Positions 1 through 6,233 are shown, counted from the first letter of the stretch. The stretch: 7,447 nucleotides of DNA from an uncultured Alphaproteobacteria bacterium (GCA_937903315.1 CALCZO010000117.1:1-7447); one strand, 5' to 3'. Translations and numbers: made by a program. The notes: generated by a model not told the origin, from the letters alone.

Positions 1-720
1 GCGCCCGATGTGCAGAAGGCGTTCTATTCGCTGCTGCTCGAACGCCGGCTCGGCGAACATGCGCTGCCGCCCGGCACCTGGGTGGTGGCGGCCGGCAACC
101 GGCTGCAGGACCGGGCGCTGGTGCGGGCGATGAGTTCGGCGCTGGTCAACCGCGTCACCATCCTGCAACTGCGGCATGATGTCGACGAGTGGCTCGCCTG
201 GGCACAACGCAGCAACATCCGGCAGGAGATCCGCGCCTTCATCTCAACCGTGCCGGACGCGCTGATGCGCCCCGTGCCGGCCGATCCGGTGCCATTCTCG
301 ACACCGCGCGCGTGGTCACTGCTGTCGCGCGCGTTCGACATGGCGCAGAAGGCGGGGATGCTGAACGCCGAGACGCGGCGGGCACTGGCCTTCGGCCGGC
401 TGTCGCCGGAGGATGCGGCGGTGTTCTGCGCACTGGCCGAGGAATCGATCGGGCCGGTGCAGCCGCTGGCAACCTACATCAAGGACCCGTCCCTGCTGCC
501 AAAGGGCGATTCGGCGCGCTGGTTCCTGATCGACTGCATCCGCCAGTTCGTGCGCGACGGGCGGGCCGACGGTTTCGGGCCGAAGGTCGTCAACCGTTTC
601 CTGCGCGCGCTCTCGCCCGAGCATCAGCTGATCGTTTTGACCGACATGGTCGACACATGGGGCGCGCTGGGGGCCGAGCCGGCGATGCTCGACCTGCTCA
701 AAAAGGTCGCACGGGGATGA
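1..720 (+). CDS. MoxR-like AAA+ ATPase, C-terminal part (5' truncated by window edge)
   Basis: The reading frame is open from base 1, so the true start lies upstream; a GTG at position 10 is internal. About 239 residues are visible. They contain a sensor-1-like strand (VVAAGNR, near residues 28-34), a following DRALVRAMSSALVNR segment that carries the arginine typical of the subunit interface, and a sensor-2-like TPRAW motif near residue 100. The Walker A and B motifs must lie outside the window. The pattern fits the MoxR/AAA_5 ATPases that are paired with VWA proteins and act as chaperone-like complex-remodelling machines. The stop overlaps the start of the next gene (ATGA, 717-720), and that gene encodes a VWA protein, which strongly supports the pairing. 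The client of the complex cannot be read from the sequence. Confidence 0.88.
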   Translation, partial: APDVQKAFYSLLLERRLGEHALPPGTWVVAAGNRLQDRALVRAMSSALVNRVTILQLRHDVDEWLAWAQRSNIRQEIRAFISTVPDALMRPVPADPVPFSTPRAWSLLSRAFDMAQKAGMLNAETRRALAFGRLSPEDAAVFCALAEESIGPVQPLATYIKDPSLLPKGDSARWFLIDCIRQFVRDGRADGFGPKVVNRFLRALSPEHQLIVLTDMVDTWGALGAEPAMLDLLKKVARG

Positions 721-1970
721 CGGCGCCGGGCGAGATGTCGCGCGAGGACCGGACCATCCTGACCCGGCTGCAGCGCGGGATGCGGATGGTCGCCGTGCCG
801 TTTCCGCATCTGTCGGGTCTGGCCGCGGCCGTCCGGATCGAGCTGGACAGCCGCGTGCCGACGATGGGGGTGTTCGCCTCGGGCCGGCTGGTCGCCAATC
901 CGGCCTTCGCCAACCGGCTGTCGGCCTCCGACCTGACGTTCGTGCTGGCGCATGAACTGCTGCATCTGGCGCTTCGAACCCATGAGCGGGCGCGCGGCTC
1001 CAGCCCGCTCGAATTCAACTATGCGCACGACTACATCATCAACGACATGCTGCGCGAGGCGCTGGGGCTGACGACCATCCCCGCCGGCGGGCTTGACATG
1101 CCCGGTGCCCGCACCCGCGCGGCCGAGGACATCGTGCTCGAGATGCGCCGCAACAAGAGTTTCCAGAACACCCGGTCGCAGGTCTGGGAGGGGGTCGAGA
1201 TCACCATCGAACAGGTGCTCGACGCCGCCCGGCGGGCCGGCGGCCAGACGGGCGACGTGCTCGATGCGGCACGCGAGCGCGAGATGTTTCCCGGCGACGC
1301 CCAGGAGCAGGAAGCCCGCGCCAAGGCCGTCCGTGATCTTGCCGTCAAGGGCATGGCGATGGCCAAGGCGCTTGGCATCCTGCGCGGGCGGGGGGCGGAT
1401 GCCGGCAACAGCCAGCAGCAGGTGCGCGCCCTGCGCGGCATCTACCGCGCGCCCTGGCAGGTGGCGCTGCAACGCTGGATCGAAGGCGTGTCGCCGGGCG
1501 AGCGGACCTTCATGCGCGCGTCGCGGCGCGGGGCAGAGCGGACCGATGTGGTAATGCCCGGCCGCCAGCGCTATTCGCAGATGCTCAACGTGATCCTCGA
1601 TACCTCCGGTTCGATGAGCGAGGAAATCCCGTTCGCACTCGGGGCGATCGCCGATTTCTGCGAGGCGACCGGGATCGACGAGATCCGCGTCATCCAGTGT
1701 GACACCGAGATCACCGCCGACGCGATGCTGTCGCCCGGCGAACTGGCCGAATACGAGGTGCGTGGCTACGGCGGCAGCGACCTCTCGCCCGCCCTTTCCG
1801 CGCTGGCCGAAGACCCGCGCGTCACCTCCGCCATCGTCATCACCGACGGTGACATCACCTACCCGGCCGATCCGGCACCCTATGCGGTGCTATGGGCGGT
1901 ACCAGGCAACAGCACCACATTCGCGCCGCCCTACGGGCGGGTCATCACCATGCAGCGGGAGACCCAGTGA
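717..1970 (+). CDS. VWA-like protein with N-terminal HExxH metallopeptidase-like domain (DUF2201 type)
   Basis: This is a 417-residue protein starting at the ATG that overlaps the ATPase stop; the frame is open further upstream, but that part lies inside the ATPase gene. The N-terminal half has an HELLH motif (H79, E80, H83), followed by NYAHDYIIND (101-110), which could supply a third metal ligand. This matches the putative metallopeptidase domain of the DUF2201 family. The C-terminal third is VWA-like: a MIDAS DTSGSM motif at residues 295-300, GGSD at 352-355 and TDGD at 376-379. A charged, probably helical linker (about 180-240) joins the two. No signal peptide or membrane segment is seen, so it is probably cytoplasmic. 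In known families the VWA partner works with a MoxR ATPase. Whether the HExxH domain is catalytically active is not known. Confidence 0.9.
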   Translation: MTAPGEMSREDRTILTRLQRGMRMVAVPFPHLSGLAAAVRIELDSRVPTMGVFASGRLVANPAFANRLSASDLTFVLAHELLHLALRTHERARGSSPLEFNYAHDYIINDMLREALGLTTIPAGGLDMPGARTRAAEDIVLEMRRNKSFQNTRSQVWEGVEITIEQVLDAARRAGGQTGDVLDAAREREMFPGDAQEQEARAKAVRDLAVKGMAMAKALGILRGRGADAGNSQQQVRALRGIYRAPWQVALQRWIEGVSPGERTFMRASRRGAERTDVVMPGRQRYSQMLNVILDTSGSMSEEIPFALGAIADFCEATGIDEIRVIQCDTEITADAMLSPGELAEYEVRGYGGSDLSPALSALAEDPRVTSAIVITDGDITYPADPAPYAVLWAVPGNSTTFAPPYGRVITMQRETQ

Positions 1971-2356
1971 TGAAGGTTGTTCAGGATCTCGTCGCCTATT
2001 TCGACACGCGCGGCAAGCTGAGCGCGCGCCAGCTCAGGACCCTGCTCGACAAGAACGGCATCGCCTCCGAGGCGCCGTTCAACATGAGCGGGATGTGCGA
2101 CGTGACCGGCGCGGTGTTCTACTTCCGCGTCACCGGCACCACCGAAGGCCAGATCTGGGGCACCGACACCTACACGCGCGATTCCTGCCTCGGCGCGGCG
2201 GCGGTGCATTGCGGCCTCATCAAGCCGGGTGAGGCCAAGGTGCTGCGCGTCACCGTGGTGCCGCCGCTGCCCGCCTATGCGGGGACGACGCGCAACGGCG
2301 TGACCACCTCGGACTATGCCGATTTTCCGCACGCCTGGCGCTTGTCCGAGCTGTGA
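1970..2356 (+). CDS. Small LCCL-domain protein
   Basis: This 128-residue protein starts at an ATG overlapping the preceding stop by one base (TGATG). GGGAG at 1957-1961 gives an 8-nt spacer, so I prefer this start to an in-frame ATG at 1892 inside the VWA gene. Residues 1-40 form a charged segment (YFDTRGKLSARQLRTLLDK) that resembles a small helical DNA- or protein-binding region. Residues about 50-124 match the LCCL fold: an IWGTDTYTRDSCLGAAAVHCGLI stretch (62-84) with C73 and C81, a basic strand region, and the closing YADFPHAWRL. C43 is the only other cysteine. There is no signal peptide, whereas LCCL domains are best known from secreted eukaryotic proteins. Translational coupling suggests it works with the MoxR/VWA pair, perhaps as a ligand- or client-recognition subunit. 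That role is inference. Confidence 0.85.
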   Translation: MKVVQDLVAYFDTRGKLSARQLRTLLDKNGIASEAPFNMSGMCDVTGAVFYFRVTGTTEGQIWGTDTYTRDSCLGAAAVHCGLIKPGEAKVLRVTVVPPLPAYAGTTRNGVTTSDYADFPHAWRLSEL

Positions 2357-2360
2357 GGGG

Positions 2361-2864
2361 TCAGCCCATGCGGCGGGCGGACAGGAGATGGTCGAGCGAC
2401 AGGCTGCCGCCGCCGCGCGCCATCAGGTAGAGCAGCACCGCCGCCCAGGTGCCATGCAGCGCCCAGGCGCCCGGATAGACAAACAGCTGGATCACCAGCG
2501 TCATGCCGAGCAGGGCGGCAGCGGACAGGCGCGTCGCCAGCCCGATCAGGATCAGCACCGGGAAAACATGCTCGGCCACCGTCGCGGCAAAGGCCGCCAG
2601 TTCCGGCGGCAGCAGCGGCAGCTTGTATTCGTCACGGAAGAGATCGACCGTCGAATCGGCAAACTTCGGCAAGCCGAACTCGAACCGGCCCTCGAACAGG
2701 TTGATGGCGAAGCCCTGCACCTTGGTCTGGCCGGACAGCCAGAAGGTGCCGGCAATGCCGATGCGGCCGACAAGCGCGATGAGCGCATGCGGTATGGCGT
2801 CGAACAGGCTGTCAAGGCGCGCGAGCGGGCCGGGGGACGGCGTGGAGCAGCAGGGCTTGGTCAT
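2361..2864 (-). CDS. DoxX-family inner-membrane protein, last gene of the bufferin operon
   Basis: This 167-residue membrane protein starts at an ATG overlapping the bufC stop (ATGA, 2861-2864). About four hydrophobic segments are seen, near residues 27-46, 90-110, 113-130 and 138-150. DoxX features are the RIGIAGTFWLSGQTKVQG block (34-51), the EHVFPVLILIGLATRLSA block (98-115) and the LFVYPGAWALHGTWAAVLLY block (127-146). The only two cysteines are an adjacent pair, C5-C6, in the short cytoplasmic or periplasmic N-terminus. DoxX proteins are frequent fourth members of DUF2282/DUF692/DUF2063 operons, where their role is unproven; an electron-transfer or membrane redox function has been suggested for the family. 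The stop lies only 4 nt from the stop of the convergent LCCL gene. Confidence 0.88.
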   Translation of the reverse strand: MTKPCCSTPSPGPLARLDSLFDAIPHALIALVGRIGIAGTFWLSGQTKVQGFAINLFEGRFEFGLPKFADSTVDLFRDEYKLPLLPPELAAFAATVAEHVFPVLILIGLATRLSAAALLGMTLVIQLFVYPGAWALHGTWAAVLLYLMARGGGSLSLDHLLSARRMG

Positions 2865-3649
2865 GACAGTTTTCCCGGATTGGCCAGCGCGCTGACGACG
2901 CCGGAGGAGACAAGGATGGAAAAGAACGCCGTCGGATCGAAGGCCGGTTCGGCCTCCGCAGCAGCGGACAGAGCCGTGCCGAGCACGGTGCCTCCGGCCA
3001 ATTCCGCAAGAACGCCGGCAGCGCCCGGCGGCAGGGCATAGACCAGCACGTCGTCATCAGGCCGGACGACAAGCGCGTCCTCAGCGCTGTCCGTATCGAC
3101 CGCGGCAAGCGCCGCCTCGTCCGGCTCGCCGTGCTGATGTGCCTGCCACAGCGAGACGATGGCGTGGCGCGAGCGGACGATGCGGGTTGAGGGATGCAGC
3201 GTCAGGTGGAGATCGGCAAGGGATTCGGCCGGAAGGCCGGCGAAATCCGCAAGGGTCAGGGCCGGCGCATCGGCGGCGTGATGGGCTTCGACGCGGGCCG
3301 ATTCGAGCCGGGCGACATCGGCGAGATAGGGCAGCCCGGCCGCGGGGGGAAATACCGCGATGAAATCGGGGAATTCCGCACCATAGGCCGCCATGATCAC
3401 CGAAATCGGCGGCGCAGCGGAGACATGGAGCCGGGCCATGCCGGCAAAGAACTCCTCGCCGACCAGCGCTCGCACGACCGGATAGCGCACGGCCAGCGCG
3501 CCGGTCAGCGACATCACGACGTTGTTGCGATAGACCGCGAAGCGGTGGGCGACATCCGATCCGTTCCATGTCGTCAGGCCATCGGGCAGCGGGCGGGACG
3601 GATCGGTCAGCGCGGCGGCAAAACCTGCGAGGGCGTCGGTGCCGGTCAT
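2861..3649 (-). CDS. bufC: BufC-like DUF2063 partner protein of the MNIO enzyme
   Basis: This 262-residue soluble protein has its start ATG overlapping the bufB stop (ATGA, 3646-3649), so it is translationally coupled. The N-terminal DUF2063 domain (about 5-120) shows the family hallmarks HRFAVYRNNV (35-44), YPVVRALVGEEFF (56-68) and PYLADVARLE (107-116), followed by HHAADAPAL. The C-terminal half (about 140-262) carries TLHPSTRIVRS and the DDDVLVYALP and SSGVVSAL segments also typical of these proteins. It contains no cysteine. In known bufferin systems this family partners the MNIO and is thought to bind the precursor peptide and present it to the enzyme. The gene's position directly after bufB fits that role. 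Function is assigned from family and context. Confidence 0.9.
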   Translation of the reverse strand: MTGTDALAGFAAALTDPSRPLPDGLTTWNGSDVAHRFAVYRNNVVMSLTGALAVRYPVVRALVGEEFFAGMARLHVSAAPPISVIMAAYGAEFPDFIAVFPPAAGLPYLADVARLESARVEAHHAADAPALTLADFAGLPAESLADLHLTLHPSTRIVRSRHAIVSLWQAHQHGEPDEAALAAVDTDSAEDALVVRPDDDVLVYALPPGAAGVLAELAGGTVLGTALSAAAEAEPAFDPTAFFSILVSSGVVSALANPGKLS

Positions 3650-4557
3650 GCCGCACTCCGGCAGGCACGGGCGGCACTAAGGCACGCTTCGGCCTTGTCG
3701 GCCTCGGCCAGCAGCACCGGCAGTTCGGGAATATCGTTGTCCCATTCGATCAGGGTGGCGACCGGACCGGTGCGGCCCAGAGCATGACGATAGAGTGCCC
3801 AGACATCGGGCGCGACGGGCGAATCATGCGCATCGATCCTGAGCGGCGCTCCGAGGCTGTCGGCCTCCTCGGCATAGCCGGCGAGATGGATCTCGCGCAC
3901 GAGATGGACCGGGAAGGCATCGAGATAGGCGAAAGGATCGCGGCCATGGTTGGCCGAGGTCACCGCGACGTTGTTGACGTCGAGCAACAGGCCGCAGCCG
4001 GTGCGGCGGGCGATCTCGGCGACAAAATCAATCTCGTCGTAGGTGCTGGCGGCAAATTCAAGATAGGTCGAGGGGTTCTCGAGCAGCATCTGCCAGCCGA
4101 GCCGCTCCTGCACCGCGTCGATGTGATCGCAGACGCGGGCGAGCGTCGGAGTGTCATAGGCGATCGGCAGCAGGTCATTGAAATAATACGGGCCATGGCT
4201 GGACCAGGCGAGATGCTCGGAGAACGAGGCCGGCTGATAGCGCGCGACCAGCGCGGCGAGACGGTCGAGATGGTCCGCATCGACAGGTCCGGCCCCGCCG
4301 ATCGACAGGCCGACGCCATGCAGCGACAGGGGATAGTCGCGGCGCAGCCGTTCAAGCTGACGATGGGGCGGGCCGCCGGCGCCCATGTAGTTCTCGGCGT
4401 GGATCTCCAGAAATCCGGTGACCGGGCCGGAAGCGTCAAGCCCGGCAAAATGCTCGGGCTTGAAGCCGATTCCGGCCCGCGCCGGCAAGCGGCAGCGGTG
4501 GGAGAAAGCCGACGGCGACCGATCGTCCCTCAGGGCAGACAGGGGCTCGGTTGTCAT
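3646..4557 (-). CDS. bufB: BufB-like MNIO (DUF692) multinuclear iron oxidative enzyme
   Basis: This 303-residue enzyme belongs to the DUF692/MNIO family, with a TIM-barrel-like fold holding two or three iron ions. Family motifs run in order: GIGFKPEH (29-36), EIHAENYM (51-58), LHGVGLSIGG (79-88), SEHLAWS (113-119), LLENPSTYL (158-166), LLLDVNNVAVTSANHG (190-205), EIHLAGYA (222-229), DAHDSPV (242-248) and LIEWDNDIPEL (269-279). The expected His, Glu, Asp and Asn metal ligands (H53, E55, H80, H115, E160, N161, D193, N196, H224, D242, H244, E271) all appear intact. I place the start at 4557 because GGGAGAAGG precedes it with good spacing; an upstream in-frame ATG at 4602 would overlap the end of bufA. 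In bufferin systems this enzyme oxidises core cysteines of the precursor to thiooxazoles. The 25-nt gap from bufA fits one operon. Confidence 0.94.
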   Translation of the reverse strand: MTTEPLSALRDDRSPSAFSHRCRLPARAGIGFKPEHFAGLDASGPVTGFLEIHAENYMGAGGPPHRQLERLRRDYPLSLHGVGLSIGGAGPVDADHLDRLAALVARYQPASFSEHLAWSSHGPYYFNDLLPIAYDTPTLARVCDHIDAVQERLGWQMLLENPSTYLEFAASTYDEIDFVAEIARRTGCGLLLDVNNVAVTSANHGRDPFAYLDAFPVHLVREIHLAGYAEEADSLGAPLRIDAHDSPVAPDVWALYRHALGRTGPVATLIEWDNDIPELPVLLAEADKAEACLSAARACRSAA

Positions 4558-4582
4558 GGCCTTCTCCCGTTCCGGCGACCGA

Positions 4583-4867
4583 TTACGACTTGAAGGCTTC
4601 AAGCTGGCCGAAGCCGGTCTTGGAGGTCTTCGACATCGTCTTGGTGCAGCTTCCCTTGGGGACCGACTTCCACGCGTTGCTCTGGAAGTCGACCTTCGAG
4701 GTGCCGGCGCAGGACGTGCCGGGGCCGGCGGCGCAATCGTTCTGGCCCTTCAGCGCCACGCCGTAGCACTTTTCCTTCTCCTGCGCGGCGGCCGGGACGG
4801 CGGCGAGCGTCAGGGCGGTGGTGAGCGAAGCGGCAAGGGCGAGCGACAGGTTGCGACGATCGATCAT
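4583..4867 (-). CDS. bufA: Bufferin-type (DUF2282) copper-binding RiPP precursor
   Basis: This 94-residue precursor has a signal peptide: basic MIDRRN, a hydrophobic core (about 7-24) and a probable cleavage after AAA or AAAQ (26-29). The mature part is about 65 residues with exactly four cysteines: C34 (EKCYGVALKG), C45 (NDCAAG), C53 (TSCAGTS) and C74 (KGSCTK), plus the WKSVP segment. This spacing and the motif words match DUF2282/bufferin-1 proteins. In the characterised bufferins the two central cysteines are converted to thiooxazoles that chelate copper, and the outer two form a disulfide. By homology C45 and C53 are the predicted modified residues. GGGAG at 4880-4876 with an 8-nt spacer supports the start. 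The gene leads the operon, behind a candidate sigma promoter. The product is expected in the periplasm, where it would buffer copper. Modification and metal binding are inferred from the family. Confidence 0.93.
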   Translation of the reverse strand: MIDRRNLSLALAASLTTALTLAAVPAAAQEKEKCYGVALKGQNDCAAGPGTSCAGTSKVDFQSNAWKSVPKGSCTKTMSKTSKTGFGQLEAFKS

Positions 4868-4972
4868 ATGGAAAACTCCCGTTGGATGACGGGGACCGGA
4901 TGTGGTTCCCGCTGACCATTACGCATGACACCGTTGGCGTGTTACGCCGGACACGGGTTTGTGATCGATCGT
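4856..4972. repeat. Perfect 11-bp inverted repeat flanking the bufferin promoter
   Basis: ACGATCGATCA at 4856-4866 and its exact reverse complement TGATCGATCGT at 4962-4972 lie 95 bp apart, on either side of the buf promoter. The left copy falls in the first codons of bufA and the right copy lies between the two promoters. Each contains the self-palindrome GATCGATC. It could be a paired operator or a chance match helped by codon use; there is no direct evidence of binding. Confidence 0.35.
4919..4945 (-). promoter_or_regulatory. Candidate SigF-type ECF promoter for the bufferin operon
   Basis: Read on the - strand, a GTAAC -35-like element (4945-4941) is followed by exactly 17 nt and then CGTAA (4923-4919). 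The same form, with the same spacing, faces the sigma gene on the other strand. A transcript from here would start near 4912 and give a leader of about 45 nt before bufA, with a good ribosome binding site. GTAAC-type -35 and CGAA-type -10 elements are what I recall for Caulobacter SigF promoters. The leader start also carries a weak imperfect hairpin (4910-4891). No transcription start has been mapped here. Confidence 0.62.
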
Positions 4973-4999
4973 GGACGGGGAGACTTTTTTCCCCAAGGC

Positions 5000-5027
5000 T
5001 GTAACGAACGCTGGCGAGCGTGCGAAA
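5000..5027 (+). promoter_or_regulatory. Candidate autoregulatory ECF promoter for the sigma/anti-sigma operon
   Basis: TGTAACG at 5000-5006 contains GTAAC (5001-5005). It is followed by 17 nt and then CGAAA (5023-5027), the same architecture as the element facing bufA. A T-rich run (4985-4990) just upstream could act as an UP-like element. The start point would fall near 5034, leaving a very short leader of about 15 nt. The match to the form I recall for SigF-type promoters suggests positive autoregulation. Confidence 0.6.
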
Positions 5028-5032
5028 CGGAC

Positions 5033-5041
5033 AGGAAGAGG
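5033..5041 (+). promoter_or_regulatory. Ribosome binding site that fixes the sigma factor start
   Basis: AGGAAGAGG lies 8 nt before the ATG at 5050. An in-frame GTG at 5020 overlaps the predicted -10 element and has no such site, so 5050 is the better start. Confidence 0.7.
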
Positions 5042-5049
5042 CGTGTGGC

Positions 5050-5595
5050 ATGGACAGCAAGGACCGCTGGGGCGGGCTGATGCGTGCGGCGCGCCTTGGA
5101 GACGAGGCGGCCTATCGCCTCCTGCTTGACGAACTGGCCCGTGCGTTCCGGACCGCTGTGCGGACGCGGCTGGCCCGTATGGGGCGGGGAAACGCTGACA
5201 TCGAGGACATCGTGCAGGAAAGCTTGCTGGCCATCCATCTCAAGCGCGCGACATGGGACGATACGCGCCCCTTCGCGCCCTGGGCGCAGGCGGTGATGAG
5301 CCACAAGCTGACCGACCGGCTGCGGCGCGGCGGCGCAACCCGGTTCGAGCCGATCGATGACAGTCTCGATACGCTGATCCTGCCCGAGCCGGACCCTGAT
5401 GCGGCCGGAGATGTCGAGCGCATTCTGGCCCGGCTCGATCCGGCGCAGCGCCGGCTTGTCACCGCACTGTCGCTTGAGGGCCGCAGTGCCGCCGATGTCG
5501 CTGCGGAGACCGGAGCCAGCGAGGGGGCCGTGCGTGTCGCGCTGCACCGTGCGCTCAAGCGCCTTGCTGCGCTGTACCGGGAGGACAGGCCATGA
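5050..5595 (+). CDS. sigF: ECF RNA polymerase sigma factor, SigF-like
   Basis: This 181-residue protein has the two-domain ECF layout. Sigma region 2 spans about 10-93, with the core-binding NADIEDIVQESLLAIHLK stretch (48-65) and the -10-recognising PFAPWAQAVMSHKLTDRLRR (74-93). Region 4 spans about 121-177, with the helix-turn-helix RSAADVAAETGASEGAVRVALHRAL that reads the -35 element. There is no extra C-terminal domain. Its stop overlaps the start of the NrsF-like anti-sigma gene (ATGA), the usual arrangement for this ECF group. In Caulobacter the SigF/NrsF pair responds to heavy metals and controls DUF2282-DUF692-DUF2063 operons. Here that operon is immediately divergent, and both promoters share one motif. 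I infer that this sigma drives the bufferin operon. The symbol is by similarity only. Confidence 0.92.
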   Translation: MDSKDRWGGLMRAARLGDEAAYRLLLDELARAFRTAVRTRLARMGRGNADIEDIVQESLLAIHLKRATWDDTRPFAPWAQAVMSHKLTDRLRRGGATRFEPIDDSLDTLILPEPDPDAAGDVERILARLDPAQRRLVTALSLEGRSAADVAAETGASEGAVRVALHRALKRLAALYREDRP

Positions 5596-6233
5596 AGACC
5601 GATGATCTGATCACGCTTCTTGCCCGCGACAATCCGGGTGTCATTGTCGATGACCGGACGGCGCCGATGCGCTCACTCGCTACCGTTGCGGCGGCGAGCC
5701 TTGCCGTTCTCGTTGTCTTTCTCACCCTTGCCGGGCCACGGGCCGGGCTGGCAACCGGTGCAATCTTTGCCGTCGTCGGGCTGAAGCTGGCGGTGACGCT
5801 CGCCGCGGTGGCCGCCGGCATCGTGCTGGCGCGCCAGCTGTCGCGCCCGGTGGGCTCGTCTGCCACCCTGCTCTGGCTGCTGCCTGCCGCCGTTCTCAGC
5901 GGGTTCGGACTTTGGGAAACCGCCATGCTCGGCACCTCGGGCTGGCAGGCGCGGATGACCGGGACCAACGCTCTCTACTGTCTGACGATGATCCCGCTGA
6001 TCTCGCTGCTGCCGCTGGCTGGGTTGCTCGTCGCGCTGAAGGCGCGGGCACCCGCCTCACCCGCGCTGGCTGGCGCCGCCGCAGGTCTGGCGGCAGCGGG
6101 CATCGGTGCCAGCGTCTACGCCCTGCATTGTACCGAGGACAGCGCGTTGTTCCTGGCCATGTGGTACAGCCTTGCTGCCGGTATCGTCGTCGCGCTCGGC
6201 GCTCTCGCCGGCCGTCGCCTGCTTGCCTGGTAG
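5592..6233 (+). CDS. nrsF: NrsF-like (DUF1109) membrane anti-sigma factor
   Basis: This 213-residue protein starts at an ATG overlapping the sigma stop, with GGAGGA 6 nt upstream. A short cytoplasmic N-terminus (MKTDDLITLLARDNPGVIVDD, likely the sigma-binding part) is followed by about six membrane helices, near 28-47, 52-80, 91-108, 128-149, 158-178 and 185-206. The only two cysteines are C130 (NALYCLTMIPL) and C180 (ALHCTEDS), in the two family-conserved motifs; the LHCTEDS and AMWY words are typical of DUF1109. In Caulobacter NrsF two conserved cysteines at nearly the same positions are needed for metal response, as I recall. I infer that metal or oxidant attack on C130/C180 relaxes sigma binding. 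Confidence 0.92.
   Translation: MKTDDLITLLARDNPGVIVDDRTAPMRSLATVAAASLAVLVVFLTLAGPRAGLATGAIFAVVGLKLAVTLAAVAAGIVLARQLSRPVGSSATLLWLLPAAVLSGFGLWETAMLGTSGWQARMTGTNALYCLTMIPLISLLPLAGLLVALKARAPASPALAGAAAGLAAAGIGASVYALHCTEDSALFLAMWYSLAAGIVVALGALAGRRLLAW

Noticed and set aside
624..1472. Long open frame on the - strand (282 residues) across the VWA gene
   Set aside because: It is antisense to a gene with clear HELLH and MIDAS motifs. Its own translation is rich in Arg, Gly, His and Pro with no domain-like pattern, as expected for a shadow in GC-rich DNA.
3568..4593. Long open frame on the + strand (341 residues) across bufB and the start of bufC
   Set aside because: It mirrors the MNIO gene on the other strand, which has all family motifs. 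The + strand translation shows no recognisable domain and has no supporting start signals.
4558..4602. Extended bufB start at 4602
   Set aside because: It would overlap the bufA end and add unconserved residues (MKPSSRNRSPEREKA). The ATG at 4557 has a strong ribosome binding site and begins closer to the family start.
5020..5049. GTG start for the sigma factor at 5020
   Set aside because: It lies on the predicted -10 element, and the ATG at 5050 has AGGAAGAGG at ideal spacing.
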